A DNA stretch of 64,000 nucleotides from Xanthomonas albilineans (GTDB lineage Bacteria > Pseudomonadota > Gammaproteobacteria > Xanthomonadales > Xanthomonadaceae): the NCBI RefSeq assembly GCF_002939705.1, contig NZ_MDCB01000012.1, positions 2,711 through 66,710 on the forward strand, in the 5' to 3' direction. Made by a program: the position numbers and the translations under genes. Below are positions 40,565 through 50,337 of this stretch, in pieces (positions within the stretch are counted from its first letter, which is position 1; every line of letters begins with the position of its first letter). Below the pieces are notes generated by a model, which searched no databases, had not been told where the DNA came from, and worked only from the letters and a program-made list of their open reading frames with translations.

Positions 40565-41922
40565 GGGGCGGAGTGTGTCGCGTCTGCCGTCGCGGGTTCC
40601 GGGGCCTTGGTCGGGCCTTGCAACAGTTCCGTCACCGCATCCGCGGCGCGCGCGGATGCGTCCTGGCGCAGCAGACGGTGCAGGCGCTCGTACTCCGGTT
40701 GCAGCGCGGCGACCGCCTGCGGATGGCGTAACCAGTGCAGCAGCGCCGCGGCCAGCGCGTCCGGGGTACAGGCATCCTGCATCAGTTCCGGGGCGAGGTC
40801 GTGTCCAGCGAGAATGTTGGGCAAAGCATAGCGGTCCACTTTCAACAGTCCCAGCGCCTTGATGATGCGGTAGGTCAGCGGTGCGAGCTTGTAGCCCACC
40901 ACCATCGGCCGCTTCACCAGCATGGCTTCCAGGGTGGCGGTGCCGGATGCCAGCAACACGGCGTCAGCAGCGATCAGTGCGGTGCGCGCCTGTCCATCCA
41001 AAACATGTAATGAAGCTGGGGGCAAAGCCGAACGCGCAACTTGTTCGGTGATCAGCGCCTTGCAGGCTGGATTGGCAGCCGGCACCAGCACCTGCGTGCC
41101 GGGTAATTGTTGCAGCACCTGCGCGGCGGCGGCGAAGAAGGTGTCGCCGAGCCGACCGATTTCGCCCAACCGGCTGCCCGGCAGCACGGCCAGCACTGAT
41201 GCGCTGGGCAGCACACCCAGTTCGATGCGGGCAGCGTCGCGTTCGCTGTGCAGGGCGATCGCATCGGCCATCGGGTGGCCGACGAAGCGCGCATCCACGC
41301 TGTGCCTGGCATAGATCGGTGGTTCCATCGGGAACAGGCACAGCACCCGTTCGGCGCTGGCGCCGATCTTGGCCGCGCGTTGCTCGCGCCAGGCCCAGAC
41401 CGATGGACTGACGTAGTGCACGGTGCGGATGCCACGCTGCTTGAGCCAGCGTTCCACGCCGAGATTGAAGTCGGGTGCGTCGATGCCGACGAACACGTCC
41501 GGGCGCCAGTCCAGCACGCGTTCGCGCAGCACGCGGCGCAGCTTCAGCAAGCGCGGCAGATGCCGCAGCACTTCCATCAGCCCCATGACGGCCAGTTCGC
41601 TGGCGTCGAACCAGGTGTGGCAGCCTGCCTGCCGCATTGCCTCGCCACCGACGCCTGCGAATTGCGCATCCGGATAGCGCGCACGCAGTGCCTCGATCAG
41701 CCCGGCACCCAGAAGATCGCCGGAGGCTTCGCCCGCCACCAGGGCAATGCGGCGCGATCGCGCGACCCCGGAACTGGCGATCAGGGGGGAGAAACCGGCG
41801 ACGGGCAACTCCGAATTCGGCAGGGGTGACGCCGCCGCAGGGTCTTGCGCAGGTGGTGTGGAGCAGGCCACGCCATGACGCGTCCCGGGTTCCGGGTCCC
41901 GCGTCCCGGCATTGGCGTTCAT
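40561..41922 (-). CDS. lpxB: Lipid-A-disaccharide synthase
   Basis: A glycosyltransferase joining UDP-diacylglucosamine and lipid X into the lipid A disaccharide at the inner membrane. The catalytic part starts near residue 57 ([19 protein letters not shown]) and runs to the end with [12 protein letters not shown] and LVPAANP. The ATG at 41922 overlaps the lpxA stop (ATGA), so I kept it, giving 453 residues, about 60 more than E. coli LpxB. The extra N-terminal part ([16 protein letters not shown]) is low-complexity and partly encoded by heptad repeats. A later start is possible. Confidence 0.95.
   Translation of the reverse strand: MNANAGTRDPEPGTRHGVACSTPPAQDPAAASPLPNSELPVAGFSPLIASSGVARSRRIALVAGEASGDLLGAGLIEALRARYPDAQFAGVGGEAMRQAGCHTWFDASELAVMGLMEVLRHLPRLLKLRRVLRERVLDWRPDVFVGIDAPDFNLGVERWLKQRGIRTVHYVSPSVWAWREQRAAKIGASAERVLCLFPMEPPIYARHSVDARFVGHPMADAIALHSERDAARIELGVLPSASVLAVLPGSRLGEIGRLGDTFFAAAAQVLQQLPGTQVLVPAANPACKALITEQVARSALPPASLHVLDGQARTALIAADAVLLASGTATLEAMLVKRPMVVGYKLAPLTYRIIKALGLLKVDRYALPNILAGHDLAPELMQDACTPDALAAALLHWLRHPQAVAALQPEYERLHRLLRQDASARAADAVTELLQGPTKAPEPATADATHSAP
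41881..41908 (-). repeat. Four-unit heptad repeat inside the lpxB N-terminal extension
   Basis: CGTCCCG, GGTTCCG, GGTCCCG and CGTCCCG in tandem on the plus strand, an exact seven-base period. On the coding strand the units are CGGGACG, CGGGACC, CGGAACC and CGGGACG. Translated, they give part of the Gly-Thr-Arg-Asp-Pro stretch of LpxB. Confidence 0.75.
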
Positions 41923-42710
41923 CGCAGCAATGGCCGTTCGCTGGATTCGATGAATTCCAGCATTGCGCGCACGTCCTCGCTGCCTTCGGCCAGTGCCAGC
42001 AACTGCTGCTTGGCTTCGGTCAGGGGGAGCCCGGCCACGTACAGGGCGCGGTAGGCGCGCTTGATCGCGGCTACGCGTTCGGCATCGAAACCGCGACGTT
42101 TGAGACCTTCGCTGTTGATGCCGCGCGGACGACCGAGCGAATTGCCGCCGACCATGATGAATGGTGGGACGTCGCCGTTGATCAGCGCGCCCATGCCCAG
42201 GAAGGCGTGATCGCCGATGCGGCAGAATTGGTGTGCGCCAGCAAAGCCGCTGATGATGACGTGGTCGCCGACTTCCACATGCCCGGCCAGCGTGGTGTTG
42301 TTGGAGAACACGCAATGATTGCCGACGATGCAGTCGTGGGCGATGTGGGTATAGGCCAGAAACCAGTTGTCGTTGCCGATCCGGGTGATGCCGCCGCCGT
42401 TGCCGGTGCCACGGCTGATGGTGACGAACTCGCGGATCACATTGCGCTCGCCGATCACCAGTTCGGTGCGCTCGCCGGCGAACTTCTTGTCCTGTGGCTC
42501 GCCGCCGAGCGCAACGTGGCCGATCAGGCGGTTGTCGCGGCCGATGCGGGTCGGGCCGAGGATGCTGCAATGCGAGCCGATCACGCAGCCTGGGCCGATG
42601 TCCACCTCGGCGCCGATCACGGTGAAAGCGCCGACGTGCACGTCGGCGGCCAGTGTCGCCGTCGGATCGATGACCGCAGATGGATGGATCACAGCAGCGT
42701 TGGCACTCAT
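41919..42710 (-). CDS. lpxA: Acyl-ACP--UDP-N-acetylglucosamine O-acyltransferase
   Basis: A 263-residue left-handed beta-helix enzyme, first step of lipid A synthesis. Hexapeptide repeats run from about residue 5 to 190, and the catalytic histidine lies in the [13 protein letters not shown] region. The C-terminal helices begin near GLKRRGF. AGGAGAT precedes the ATG. It is 22 bases after fabZ and overlaps lpxB, so the four lipid A genes form one operon. Confidence 0.97.
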   Translation of the reverse strand: MSANAAVIHPSAVIDPTATLAADVHVGAFTVIGAEVDIGPGCVIGSHCSILGPTRIGRDNRLIGHVALGGEPQDKKFAGERTELVIGERNVIREFVTISRGTGNGGGITRIGNDNWFLAYTHIAHDCIVGNHCVFSNNTTLAGHVEVGDHVIISGFAGAHQFCRIGDHAFLGMGALINGDVPPFIMVGGNSLGRPRGINSEGLKRRGFDAERVAAIKRAYRALYVAGLPLTEAKQQLLALAEGSEDVRAMLEFIESSERPLLR

Positions 42711-42732
42711 CGCAGATCTCCTGCCAGGGGCA

Positions 42733-43185
42733 TCACTGCCCTTGGGCGCACATCACTTCGGCGTAGGCCACCACCTTGCCGTTGACCTTGGCTTCGCCGC
42801 AGTACAACGCCATGTTGCGGATGATGCGCTTGATTTCCACATGCAGCTCCAGCACGTCGCCGGGCACGACCGGGGTGTTGAAGCGCACATTGTTGACCTT
42901 GACCATGAAGAATGGCGTGGAATCCGCGTCGGGGCCTGCCATCAGTTGGATCAGCAGGCCGCCGACCTGGGCGATCGCTTCGATGATCAGCACGCCTGGC
43001 ATGATCGGCAGGTTCGGAAAGTGACCTTGGAAGAACGGCTCGTTGATGGTGACGTTCTTATGCGCGACGATTTTGCGGTTCTCGAAATCGAGCGAGATGA
43101 CCTTGTCCAACATCAGGAACGGGTAGCGGTGCGGCATCAACGCCATGATCTTGTTGATGTCCGGCAGAGTGTGATCGTGGCTCAT
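42733..43185 (-). CDS. fabZ: 3-hydroxyacyl-ACP dehydratase FabZ
   Basis: A 150-residue hot-dog fold enzyme for the dehydration step of fatty-acid elongation. The catalytic pair is His55 ([12 protein letters not shown]) and Glu69 (IEAIAQ). It also balances 3-hydroxymyristoyl-ACP use between membrane lipid and lipid A. The ATG overlaps the lpxD stop (ATGA) and AAGGAGAA stands a few bases upstream. Confidence 0.97.
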   Translation of the reverse strand: MSHDHTLPDINKIMALMPHRYPFLMLDKVISLDFENRKIVAHKNVTINEPFFQGHFPNLPIMPGVLIIEAIAQVGGLLIQLMAGPDADSTPFFMVKVNNVRFNTPVVPGDVLELHVEIKRIIRNMALYCGEAKVNGKVVAYAEVMCAQGQ

Positions 43186-44204
43186 GCATTCTCCTTGCTG
43201 ACAGACAGGATGCGACGGGCCAGGGCATCGAGCTGTTTGAAGCGCGCGGCGTTCTTGCGCCACGTGCGGTTGTCGGTTAACGGGGTGCCGGACGAATACT
43301 CGCCCGGCGTGTGGATGGAATTGCGCACGACCGACCTGCCGGTGATGACGACCTTGTCGCAGATCTCCAGGTGGCCGACCACGCCGACCGAGCCGCCGAG
43401 CATGCAGTAGCGGCCGATCTTGCTGCTACCTGCAATGCCGGTGCAGCCGGCGATGGCGCTGTGCGCGCCGATGTGCACGTTGTGTGCGATTTGCACCAGA
43501 TTGTCCAGGCGTACGTCTTCTTCGAGTGTGGTGTCTTCCAGTGCGCCGCGGTCCACGCAGGTGTTGGCGCCGATCTCACAGTCGTCGCCAATGCTGACGC
43601 CACCGAGTTGCGGCACCTTGATCCAGCGGCCAGCGTCCATGGCCAGGCCAAATCCGTCGGCACCGAGGACTGCGCCAGGATGCACGCGCACGCGCTGGCC
43701 CATTCGGACCCGGGTCACCAGGGTGACCCGAGCGATCAGCTCGCTGCCGGCGCCGACCTGACAGTCCTCGCCGATCACGCAGCCCGGACCGATCACGCAG
43801 CCCGCGCCAACCACGCTACGCGCGCCGATGCTGACGAAGGCGCCGATGTGTGCGCTCGGCGCGATCTGCGCGCTGGGGTCGATGCTGGCACTGGGATCGA
43901 CGCCGGCCGGACGCACCGGCAGTGTCTCGAACAGTGCCGCGATCTTGGCGAAGGCCACATACGGATCGCGCGCGATCAGCGCCGTGCCTGGCGCCGTGTC
44001 GGCATCCTCGGCGCGCAGTACCACGATCGCCGCGGCGCTGTCGGCCAGTTGTGCGCGATAGCGCGGGTTTGACAGGAAACTGAGCTGCCCGACACCGGCC
44101 CGCGCCAGCGTGGCCACGCCGTACACCGCAACGTCGCCGTCGCCTTGCACTTGCAGGCCGAAGCGCTCGGCGATCTGGTGAGCGGTATAGGTCTGAATAT
44201 TCAC
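43182..44204 (-). CDS. lpxD: UDP-3-O-(3-hydroxymyristoyl)glucosamine N-acyltransferase
   Basis: A 340-residue acyltransferase, third step of lipid A synthesis. An N-terminal uridine-binding domain (to about 100; LSFLSNPRYRAQL) leads into hexapeptide repeats (from DPSASIDPSAQIAPSAHIG). The catalytic His lies in AHNVHIGAHSAIAG. The start is a GTG at 44204. Skp normally precedes lpxD in this cluster but is absent here; 246 bases separate it from bamA. Confidence 0.96.
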   Translation of the reverse strand: MNIQTYTAHQIAERFGLQVQGDGDVAVYGVATLARAGVGQLSFLSNPRYRAQLADSAAAIVVLRAEDADTAPGTALIARDPYVAFAKIAALFETLPVRPAGVDPSASIDPSAQIAPSAHIGAFVSIGARSVVGAGCVIGPGCVIGEDCQVGAGSELIARVTLVTRVRMGQRVRVHPGAVLGADGFGLAMDAGRWIKVPQLGGVSIGDDCEIGANTCVDRGALEDTTLEEDVRLDNLVQIAHNVHIGAHSAIAGCTGIAGSSKIGRYCMLGGSVGVVGHLEICDKVVITGRSVVRNSIHTPGEYSSGTPLTDNRTWRKNAARFKQLDALARRILSVSKENA

Positions 44205-44450
44205 TTGGAGATTCTACCGCGTGCCATTGGCACGGTCATGACGCTCTTGCAGACAATGCGATGCCATCCAGTGGAACACTGGGTGTTGCGACCCGCCCGT
44301 GATCAAGTCAGTGGAAAACGGCCCTCTCCCTATTCCGCTTAAAGACGGCCGCAGCGACAGGCGTGGCAATTGAAGCGGCGAAGCCGCAGGGCAGGGCGCC
44401 GCAGGGAGTCGGAAGCTACCGGGGCTACGGCTCTGGCAGCGGACAGTCTG
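44205..44450. other. Spacer in the usual position of skp
   Basis: No ORF of Skp type (about 160 residues, signal peptide, coiled arms) is present, and none of the short frames has coding character. Small stems (e.g. GCGGC...GCCGC near 44373-44383) could act on the 3' end of bamA. Confidence 0.45.
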
Positions 44451-46856
44451 CTAGAACTGCCCACCGAACGTGAATTGCAGACGCTCGATTTCGTCGTTGT
44501 CTTCCCTTTTCAGCGGGATCGCATAACTGATCGAGATCGGGCCGACCGGGGCGCGCCACAACAGCGCCACACCGGCGGAGGCGCGGAGCGCGTTGGCCTT
44601 GAAGTTATCCACGCCGTTGAACACGTTGCCGACGTCGACGAAGGCGGAGATGCGCGCCGATGGGCTATCGAACAGCTTCGGGAAATACATTTCCGCAGAC
44701 CCCACGGTCTTGAACGAACCGCCCAGCGGTTGGCCGCGCCGGTACGCAGAGGTCACTTCCGAGCGCGGGCCGAGGGTGTTGTCCTGGAAGCCGCGCACCG
44801 AGTTGGTGCCGCCGGCATAGAAGTTCTCGTAGAACGGCAGGCCCGAGGCAGTGACGTGGCGGATCAGGTTGGTGCCGTCGCACGCCTGCGGCGTATAGGT
44901 GGTGCCCTGTACGGTGCCGCAGATGTCGCGCGAGACATCGTTGCCATAGCTGTCGCCGTAGCCGAACTCGGCGCGAGTGTTGAGCACCAGCGCCGGAATG
45001 ATCGGCCAGTATTTAGAGATCTGGTAATTCAGCTTCCAGTATTCGACGGTGGAGCCGGGCAGGGTGGTTTCCACGCCGATGCGCTGGTACATGCCGCTGG
45101 TCGGCATGAAATAGTCGTTGCGGGTGTCGCGCGCCCAGCCCAGTTCGGTACGCCAGGCGTGGAAGGTGTGTGTCCCGACCGCGTCCATGTAGTTGACGAT
45201 TGCCTGCGGCGTGAAGCCGGGGTAGGCGGTGATCTGGTTGCTGTCCACGCCGAACATCAGCGACACGGTGTCGGTTTCGGTGATCGGGATGCCGAAGATC
45301 GTCTGTGCCGCGCCGTTGGTGCTGTTGTATTGCGCGGTGCCGAAGTTGGAGTAATCCAGCTTGCGCCAGGACAGGTTGTAGCCCAGCGACACGCCGTCGT
45401 CGGTGAAGAACGGATTGGTGTAGGAGAACGCGTAGCGCTTCTGGTAGCTGCTGCGCGAGGCGTCCACCGCGACGCGGTTGCCGCCGCCGAGGAAGTTGTT
45501 CTGCGACAGTTGCACCGAGGTGGTCACGCCGTAGGTCTGCGAATAGCCCACGCCGAAGGTGAAGCTGCCGGAGGTGGTTTCCTTGACGTTATAGACTACG
45601 TCGACCTTGTCGTTGCTGCCCGGCACCGGTGGCGTTTCCACGTTGACCGACTCGAAGTAACCCAGTCGCTGCAGGCGGATCTTGGAGCGGTCGATCGCTG
45701 CCTGCGAATACCATGTGTCCTCGAACTGGCGCATTTCGCGGCGCATGATTTCGTCGGAGGTGCGCGTGTTGCCACGGAACACGATGCGGCGCACCAACAC
45801 GCGTGGACCCGGCACCACCTGCAGGTTGATTGCCACGGTGCGCTTTTCGCGGTCCACGGTCGGGATCGGGGTGGCCTTGGCGAAGGCGTAACCGATGTTG
45901 CTGAGTGTGTTGGTGATGGCGTCGGAGCTGTATTCCAGCAGCGCGCGGGAGAAGGTATCGCCGGCCTTGGGGATCACCAGCTTCTCGATCTGTTCCTGCG
46001 GCAGGACGGTGTCGCCGGTGACCTTGATCTCGGAGATCTTGTACTGCTCGCCTTCGCTGACGCCAGCGGTCAGGTACATGTCGCGCTTGTTCGGGCTGAT
46101 CGCGACCTGGGTGGAGTCGACGTTGAAATCGACATAGCCGCGATCCAGGTACCAGGAGTTGAGTCTTTCCAGGTCGCCGGACAGCTTTTCCTTGGAGTAC
46201 TGGTCGTCGCGGCGGTACCAGGATAGCCAGTTATGTTCGCGCGACTCCCAGTTTTCCAGGATGTCCTTGTTGGCGAATTTCTCAGTGCCGATCAGGTTGA
46301 CGTGACGGATCTTGGCCGCTTTGCCTTCCTTGATCGCGATCGCCACATCCACGCGGTTGCGGTCCAGCGGACTCACGGTCGGGGTGATCTGCACGTTGTA
46401 CTTGCCGCGGTTGTTGTACTGGCGGGTGAGCTCCTGAGTGACGCGATCCAGGCTCAGCCGGTCGAAGGTGCCACCCTCGCTCAGGCCGATGTCGGAGAGT
46501 CCCTTCAGCAGCTCCTCGCTCTTGATGTCCTTGTTGCCGGTGACGGTCAGCTTATTGATCGCCGGGCGCTCCTTGACCGTGACCACCAGGATGTTGCCCT
46601 GACGATCGACGCGCACGTCCTCGAAAAAGCCGGTGCGATACAACGCACGGATCGCCTCGGCGACTTTCGCCTCGTTGACCGTGTCGCCGCGCTCGACCGG
46701 CAGATAGGTGAAGACGGTACCGGCGGAAATGCGTTGCAGCCCGTCGACGCGGATGTCGCTGGCGGTGAAGGGCTCCGCGACCTGGGCCAGGGCCGGCAGG
46801 CTGAGGCTGGCGGCGAGGGCGAGGGCTAGCAGGCGGCGAGTGGGAAAGCGCGTCAT
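44451..46856 (-). CDS. bamA: Outer-membrane protein assembly factor BamA
   Basis: An 801-residue essential outer-membrane insertase. The signal peptide ends at about residue 24 (LSLPALAQ). Five POTRA domains occupy about 28-440, followed by the 16-strand barrel. The conserved VRGF loop motif (SVRGFQ) and a C-terminal phenylalanine (FGGQF) are present. It follows rseP on the same strand after 82 bases. Confidence 0.98.
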   Translation of the reverse strand: MTRFPTRRLLALALAASLSLPALAQVAEPFTASDIRVDGLQRISAGTVFTYLPVERGDTVNEAKVAEAIRALYRTGFFEDVRVDRQGNILVVTVKERPAINKLTVTGNKDIKSEELLKGLSDIGLSEGGTFDRLSLDRVTQELTRQYNNRGKYNVQITPTVSPLDRNRVDVAIAIKEGKAAKIRHVNLIGTEKFANKDILENWESREHNWLSWYRRDDQYSKEKLSGDLERLNSWYLDRGYVDFNVDSTQVAISPNKRDMYLTAGVSEGEQYKISEIKVTGDTVLPQEQIEKLVIPKAGDTFSRALLEYSSDAITNTLSNIGYAFAKATPIPTVDREKRTVAINLQVVPGPRVLVRRIVFRGNTRTSDEIMRREMRQFEDTWYSQAAIDRSKIRLQRLGYFESVNVETPPVPGSNDKVDVVYNVKETTSGSFTFGVGYSQTYGVTTSVQLSQNNFLGGGNRVAVDASRSSYQKRYAFSYTNPFFTDDGVSLGYNLSWRKLDYSNFGTAQYNSTNGAAQTIFGIPITETDTVSLMFGVDSNQITAYPGFTPQAIVNYMDAVGTHTFHAWRTELGWARDTRNDYFMPTSGMYQRIGVETTLPGSTVEYWKLNYQISKYWPIIPALVLNTRAEFGYGDSYGNDVSRDICGTVQGTTYTPQACDGTNLIRHVTASGLPFYENFYAGGTNSVRGFQDNTLGPRSEVTSAYRRGQPLGGSFKTVGSAEMYFPKLFDSPSARISAFVDVGNVFNGVDNFKANALRASAGVALLWRAPVGPISISYAIPLKREDNDEIERLQFTFGGQF

Positions 46857-46938
46857 ATCACGTCCGGTAGAGGTCGATAGCGTTGTTGCATGGGCGCCGG
46901 CGCAAGACGACAGCGGGTCGAGTGGAACGGCAATCGGG

Positions 46939-48297
46939 TCATCGCATTACCTGGCCGAAGAGGTCGTTGTAGAACGCCAACCCCATCAACCCTGCCAGCA
47001 ACGCCAGGCCCACGAATTGCCCCGCTGCCATGGCGCGCTCGCTAAGCGGGCTGCCCTTGACCAACTCGATAAGGTAATACAGCAAGTGCCCGCCGTCCAA
47101 GATCGGGATCGGCAGCAGGTTCATGATTGCCAGGCTCAGCGACAGCAATGCCAGGAAATTCAGGAACCAGTCCGGGCCCTGCTGGGCCGAAATATTGGCG
47201 GCCTTGGCGATGCTGATCGGGCCGGACACGTTCCGCAGCGATGCTTCGCCGGTGAGCATGCGGCGCAGCAAACCGAGGGTATCGCCGGCCATCCGGGCAG
47301 TCTCGCGTAAGGCGGCAGGGATCGCCTGCAACGGCCCGTAGCGCAAGGTGGCGTCGAAGGCGGGGCGGGGTTGTTGGCCGATGGCAATACCCAATTTCCA
47401 CGTCGGCACACCGCTCTGCGCAACTGGCTTGAGGTGTACTTGCAGGGCCATGCGCTCGCCGTTGCGCTCCACCTCGATCAGACCGCTGCCGCCGTTGCGG
47501 CCCAGCGCCTGCACCTGCGGCACGACTTGTTCAGCACTGATGATGGCGGTGCCATCCACGGCCAACACACGGTCGCCGGGGCGCAACACACCGTCGGCTG
47601 CCGAGCCCGGCACGACCGTGGCAATCACCGCCGGTTGCAGGGTGAAGCGCCAGGTCAGACCGACCAGGCTGGGGACCTGTTGCTCGTCGAAACCGGCGGG
47701 CAACTGCGAGAGCGCCAGAATGTGGACGCGGCTTGCCCCATGCTGTGGGTCTTCGGTCTCCACCCGCACATCCTTGTGGTCCATGGCGGCGATGGTCAGT
47801 TGCATGCTGGCCTCGCTCCAACTGGACACGTCGCGCTCGCCGATCCGGACGATGCGCTCGCCGGGCTGGAATCCGGCCTGCAGTGCCAGCCCATCGGCGC
47901 GGCCGACGATCGGTGCGTAGTCCTGCTTGCCGATCACGAACATCGCCCACAGCAGCGCCACGCATAGCAGCAGGTTGGCGATGGGCCCGGCGGCGACGAT
48001 GGCAATGCGTTGCCAGACCGACTTGTTGTTGAAGGCCAGTGCCTGTTCGGCCGCGGCGACCTCGCCCTCGCGTTCGTCGAGCATCTTGACGTAGCCGCCT
48101 AGCGGGATCGCGGCGATCGCGAATTCGGTGCCGTGGCGGTCGTGGCGCGACCACAGTGGCTTGCCGAAGCCCACCGAAAAGCGCAACACCTTCACCCCGC
48201 AGCGGCGGGCGACCCAGAAGTGTCCGAACTCATGGAAGGTGACCAGGACGCCGAGGCTGACCAGCATCCACCAGACGGAGCCGAAGAAGTTACCCAT
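46939..48297 (-). CDS. rseP: Site-2 protease RseP
   Basis: A 452-residue intramembrane zinc metalloprotease that trims anti-sigma factor RseA and so activates the envelope stress sigma factor. The zinc motif HEFGH is at 22-26; two PDZ domains follow, and the third zinc ligand lies in LLPIPILDGGH. ATG at 48297, 26 bases after dxr. Confidence 0.96.
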   Translation of the reverse strand: MGNFFGSVWWMLVSLGVLVTFHEFGHFWVARRCGVKVLRFSVGFGKPLWSRHDRHGTEFAIAAIPLGGYVKMLDEREGEVAAAEQALAFNNKSVWQRIAIVAAGPIANLLLCVALLWAMFVIGKQDYAPIVGRADGLALQAGFQPGERIVRIGERDVSSWSEASMQLTIAAMDHKDVRVETEDPQHGASRVHILALSQLPAGFDEQQVPSLVGLTWRFTLQPAVIATVVPGSAADGVLRPGDRVLAVDGTAIISAEQVVPQVQALGRNGGSGLIEVERNGERMALQVHLKPVAQSGVPTWKLGIAIGQQPRPAFDATLRYGPLQAIPAALRETARMAGDTLGLLRRMLTGEASLRNVSGPISIAKAANISAQQGPDWFLNFLALLSLSLAIMNLLPIPILDGGHLLYYLIELVKGSPLSERAMAAGQFVGLALLAGLMGLAFYNDLFGQVMR

Positions 48298-48323
48298 GCG
48301 CGTGGCTCATGGCAGCGTGCGGA

Positions 48324-49511
48324 TTAAGCATGGGAGGGATGGTGGGCAATGGCGAGTTCGGTGATCTTGCGCGATTGCGCGTCTGCTGCCAGTAACGCGT
48401 CCAGGGAATCGGCCGCGACCGCAGGCAGCTCGGTCAGGGCGTTATCGACCAGCGCAGGAATCGATAGGAAACCGATACGGCCCTGAAGAAACGCTGAAAC
48501 CGCCACTTCGTTGGCCGCATTCAGGATCGCTGGTGCGCTGCCGCCGGCCTGCATCGCATGCCAAGCTAGGCGCAGGCAGGGAAAGGCATCCATGTCCGGC
48601 GCCTCGAAGTCCAGGTGGCCATGCGTCAGCAGGTCCAGTCCGCCGACCCCGGAGGCGATCCGTTCCGGCCAGCCCAGGCCCACGGCGAGGCTGGTACGCA
48701 TGTCCGGCAGGCCCATCTGCGCCAAGGTGGAGCCGTCGATGAATTCGACCAGCGAGTGGACCAGGCTCTGCGGATGCACCAGCACCTCGATGCGCGAAGG
48801 CGCCAGCGCGAACAGGTGGTGCGCCTCGATCACCTCCAGGCCTTTGTTCATCAGTGTGGCCGAATCGACCGAGATCTTCGGCCCCATCGACCACTTCGGG
48901 TGCGCGACCGCTTGTGCCGGCGTCACCGCCTGCAGGCGGGCGCGGTCCCAGCCACGGAATGGGCCGCCGGAAGCGGTCAGCAGCACCCGTCGCACCTCGG
49001 CGCCGGTCTGGCGCGAGCGTAGGCACTGGAAGATGGCGTTGTGTTCGCTGTCGATCGGGATGATCTCGGCACCGGCTGCGCTCGCTGCGGCGGTGACCAG
49101 TTCTCCGGCCAGCACCAGGGCTTCCTTGTTGGCCAGTAGCAGGCGCTTGCCGGCGCGGGCGGCGGCCAGGGTCGAGGCCAGGCCAGCGGCACCGACGATG
49201 GCGGCGAGCACGCTGTCGCAGGCGTCGCTGGCGACCAATTGATCCAGTGCCGCGGTGCCGGTGTGTGCGGCGGTCTGCAAACCAGCCGCCGCCAGGCCGT
49301 CGCGTAGCGCGGGGTACAGGGCTGGGTCGGCGATGACCGCATGCGCCGGACGGTGCGCCGCGCACAGCGCCAGCAGCCCTTCCACGTCGCGGCCAGCGGC
49401 CAGCACACTGGCGCGTAGGCGCTCCGGGTTGCGTGCGATCACGTCCAGGGCAGAGGCCCCGATCGAGCCGGTGGCGCCGAGTACAGCGATGGTGCGGATC
49501 GCCTCGATCAT
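48324..49511 (-). CDS. dxr: 1-deoxy-D-xylulose 5-phosphate reductoisomerase
   Basis: A 395-residue NADPH enzyme, first committed step of the MEP isoprenoid pathway. NADPH loop GATGSIG is at 12-18; the metal ligands are in [13 protein letters not shown]. The ATG at 49511 is separated from the cdsA stop by one base. It supplies isoprenoid units used by UppS in the same cluster. Confidence 0.97.
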   Translation of the reverse strand: MIEAIRTIAVLGATGSIGASALDVIARNPERLRASVLAAGRDVEGLLALCAAHRPAHAVIADPALYPALRDGLAAAGLQTAAHTGTAALDQLVASDACDSVLAAIVGAAGLASTLAAARAGKRLLLANKEALVLAGELVTAAASAAGAEIIPIDSEHNAIFQCLRSRQTGAEVRRVLLTASGGPFRGWDRARLQAVTPAQAVAHPKWSMGPKISVDSATLMNKGLEVIEAHHLFALAPSRIEVLVHPQSLVHSLVEFIDGSTLAQMGLPDMRTSLAVGLGWPERIASGVGGLDLLTHGHLDFEAPDMDAFPCLRLAWHAMQAGGSAPAILNAANEVAVSAFLQGRIGFLSIPALVDNALTELPAVAADSLDALLAADAQSRKITELAIAHHPSHA

Positions 49512-49512
49512 G

Positions 49513-50337
49513 TCAGAACCCGAAGATGTCCTTGCCCAGCGCGAAGATCGGCAATGCCGCCAGTACACCGTCGATGCGGTCGAGCACACCGCCGTGACCA
49601 GGAATGACGTTGCCCGAATCCTTGGCCCCGATGTGGCGCTTGAGCAGGCTTTCCAACAGGTCGCCGACCACCGATGCGAGAATGCTGGCCGCGGCCACGA
49701 TCAGCAGGCCGGGCAGGTGCGGCAGGGTGATCCCGGCGAGCCAGCCGAACCCGACGGCCACGACCAGGCCGGCCAGCAACCCGCCGATCAGGCCTTCCAC
49801 GGTCTTGTTTGGGCTGATCCGCGGCGCCAGCTTGCGCTTGCCGAACTGGCGGCCGGCGAAATAGGCGCCCGAATCGGCCGCCCATACGGTGGCCAAGGCG
49901 GTCAGCAGCCAGCGGTGGCCGTTCGGTTCGCTGGCGTGGATCAAGCCTAACGCGGACCACGCCGGGACAATCGCCAGGGTGCCGGCAGCCAGCTTGAACA
50001 CCCGCGCGTAGGTGGCGTGGTTGGAACCGAAGTGAAAGTAGCGCAGCCACAGCAGGGCTAAGCACCACCAGCCGACGCCGATGAGGGTGGTCAGTTGGAA
50101 CAGTACCAGCGACCCGGCCGAGGCCCACACCAGCAACACCATCAGCAGCAAGTTGAGCATCAGCAGGATGGTGCGCGCCAAGGTGTCGTCGATTTCGGCC
50201 AGCTTCAGCCATTCCCACAGGCCGATTAAAAAGATCAGCGCGGTCAGCGCGGCCAGCCATTGGGTCGGCAGCAGCACGATGGCGCAGATGGCCAGTGGGG
50301 CCATGATCAACGCGGCGATGACGCGGGTACGGGTCAT
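49513..50337 (-). CDS. cdsA: Phosphatidate cytidylyltransferase
   Basis: A 274-residue inner-membrane enzyme making CDP-diacylglycerol, the precursor of all phospholipids. About eight membrane segments and the C-terminal signature [18 protein letters not shown]. The ATG overlaps the uppS stop (ATGA). The upstream frame is longer but the 50337 start is supported by this overlap. Confidence 0.96.
   Translation of the reverse strand: MTRTRVIAALIMAPLAICAIVLLPTQWLAALTALIFLIGLWEWLKLAEIDDTLARTILLMLNLLLMVLLVWASAGSLVLFQLTTLIGVGWWCLALLWLRYFHFGSNHATYARVFKLAAGTLAIVPAWSALGLIHASEPNGHRWLLTALATVWAADSGAYFAGRQFGKRKLAPRISPNKTVEGLIGGLLAGLVVAVGFGWLAGITLPHLPGLLIVAAASILASVVGDLLESLLKRHIGAKDSGNVIPGHGGVLDRIDGVLAALPIFALGKDIFGF

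Noticed and set aside
44370-46226. A 618-codon frame opposite bamA
   Set aside because: Same reason; BamA is complete with signal, POTRA domains and barrel.
46857-46938. A missing gene between bamA and rseP
   Set aside because: Only 82 bases; nothing is lost there in the usual order.
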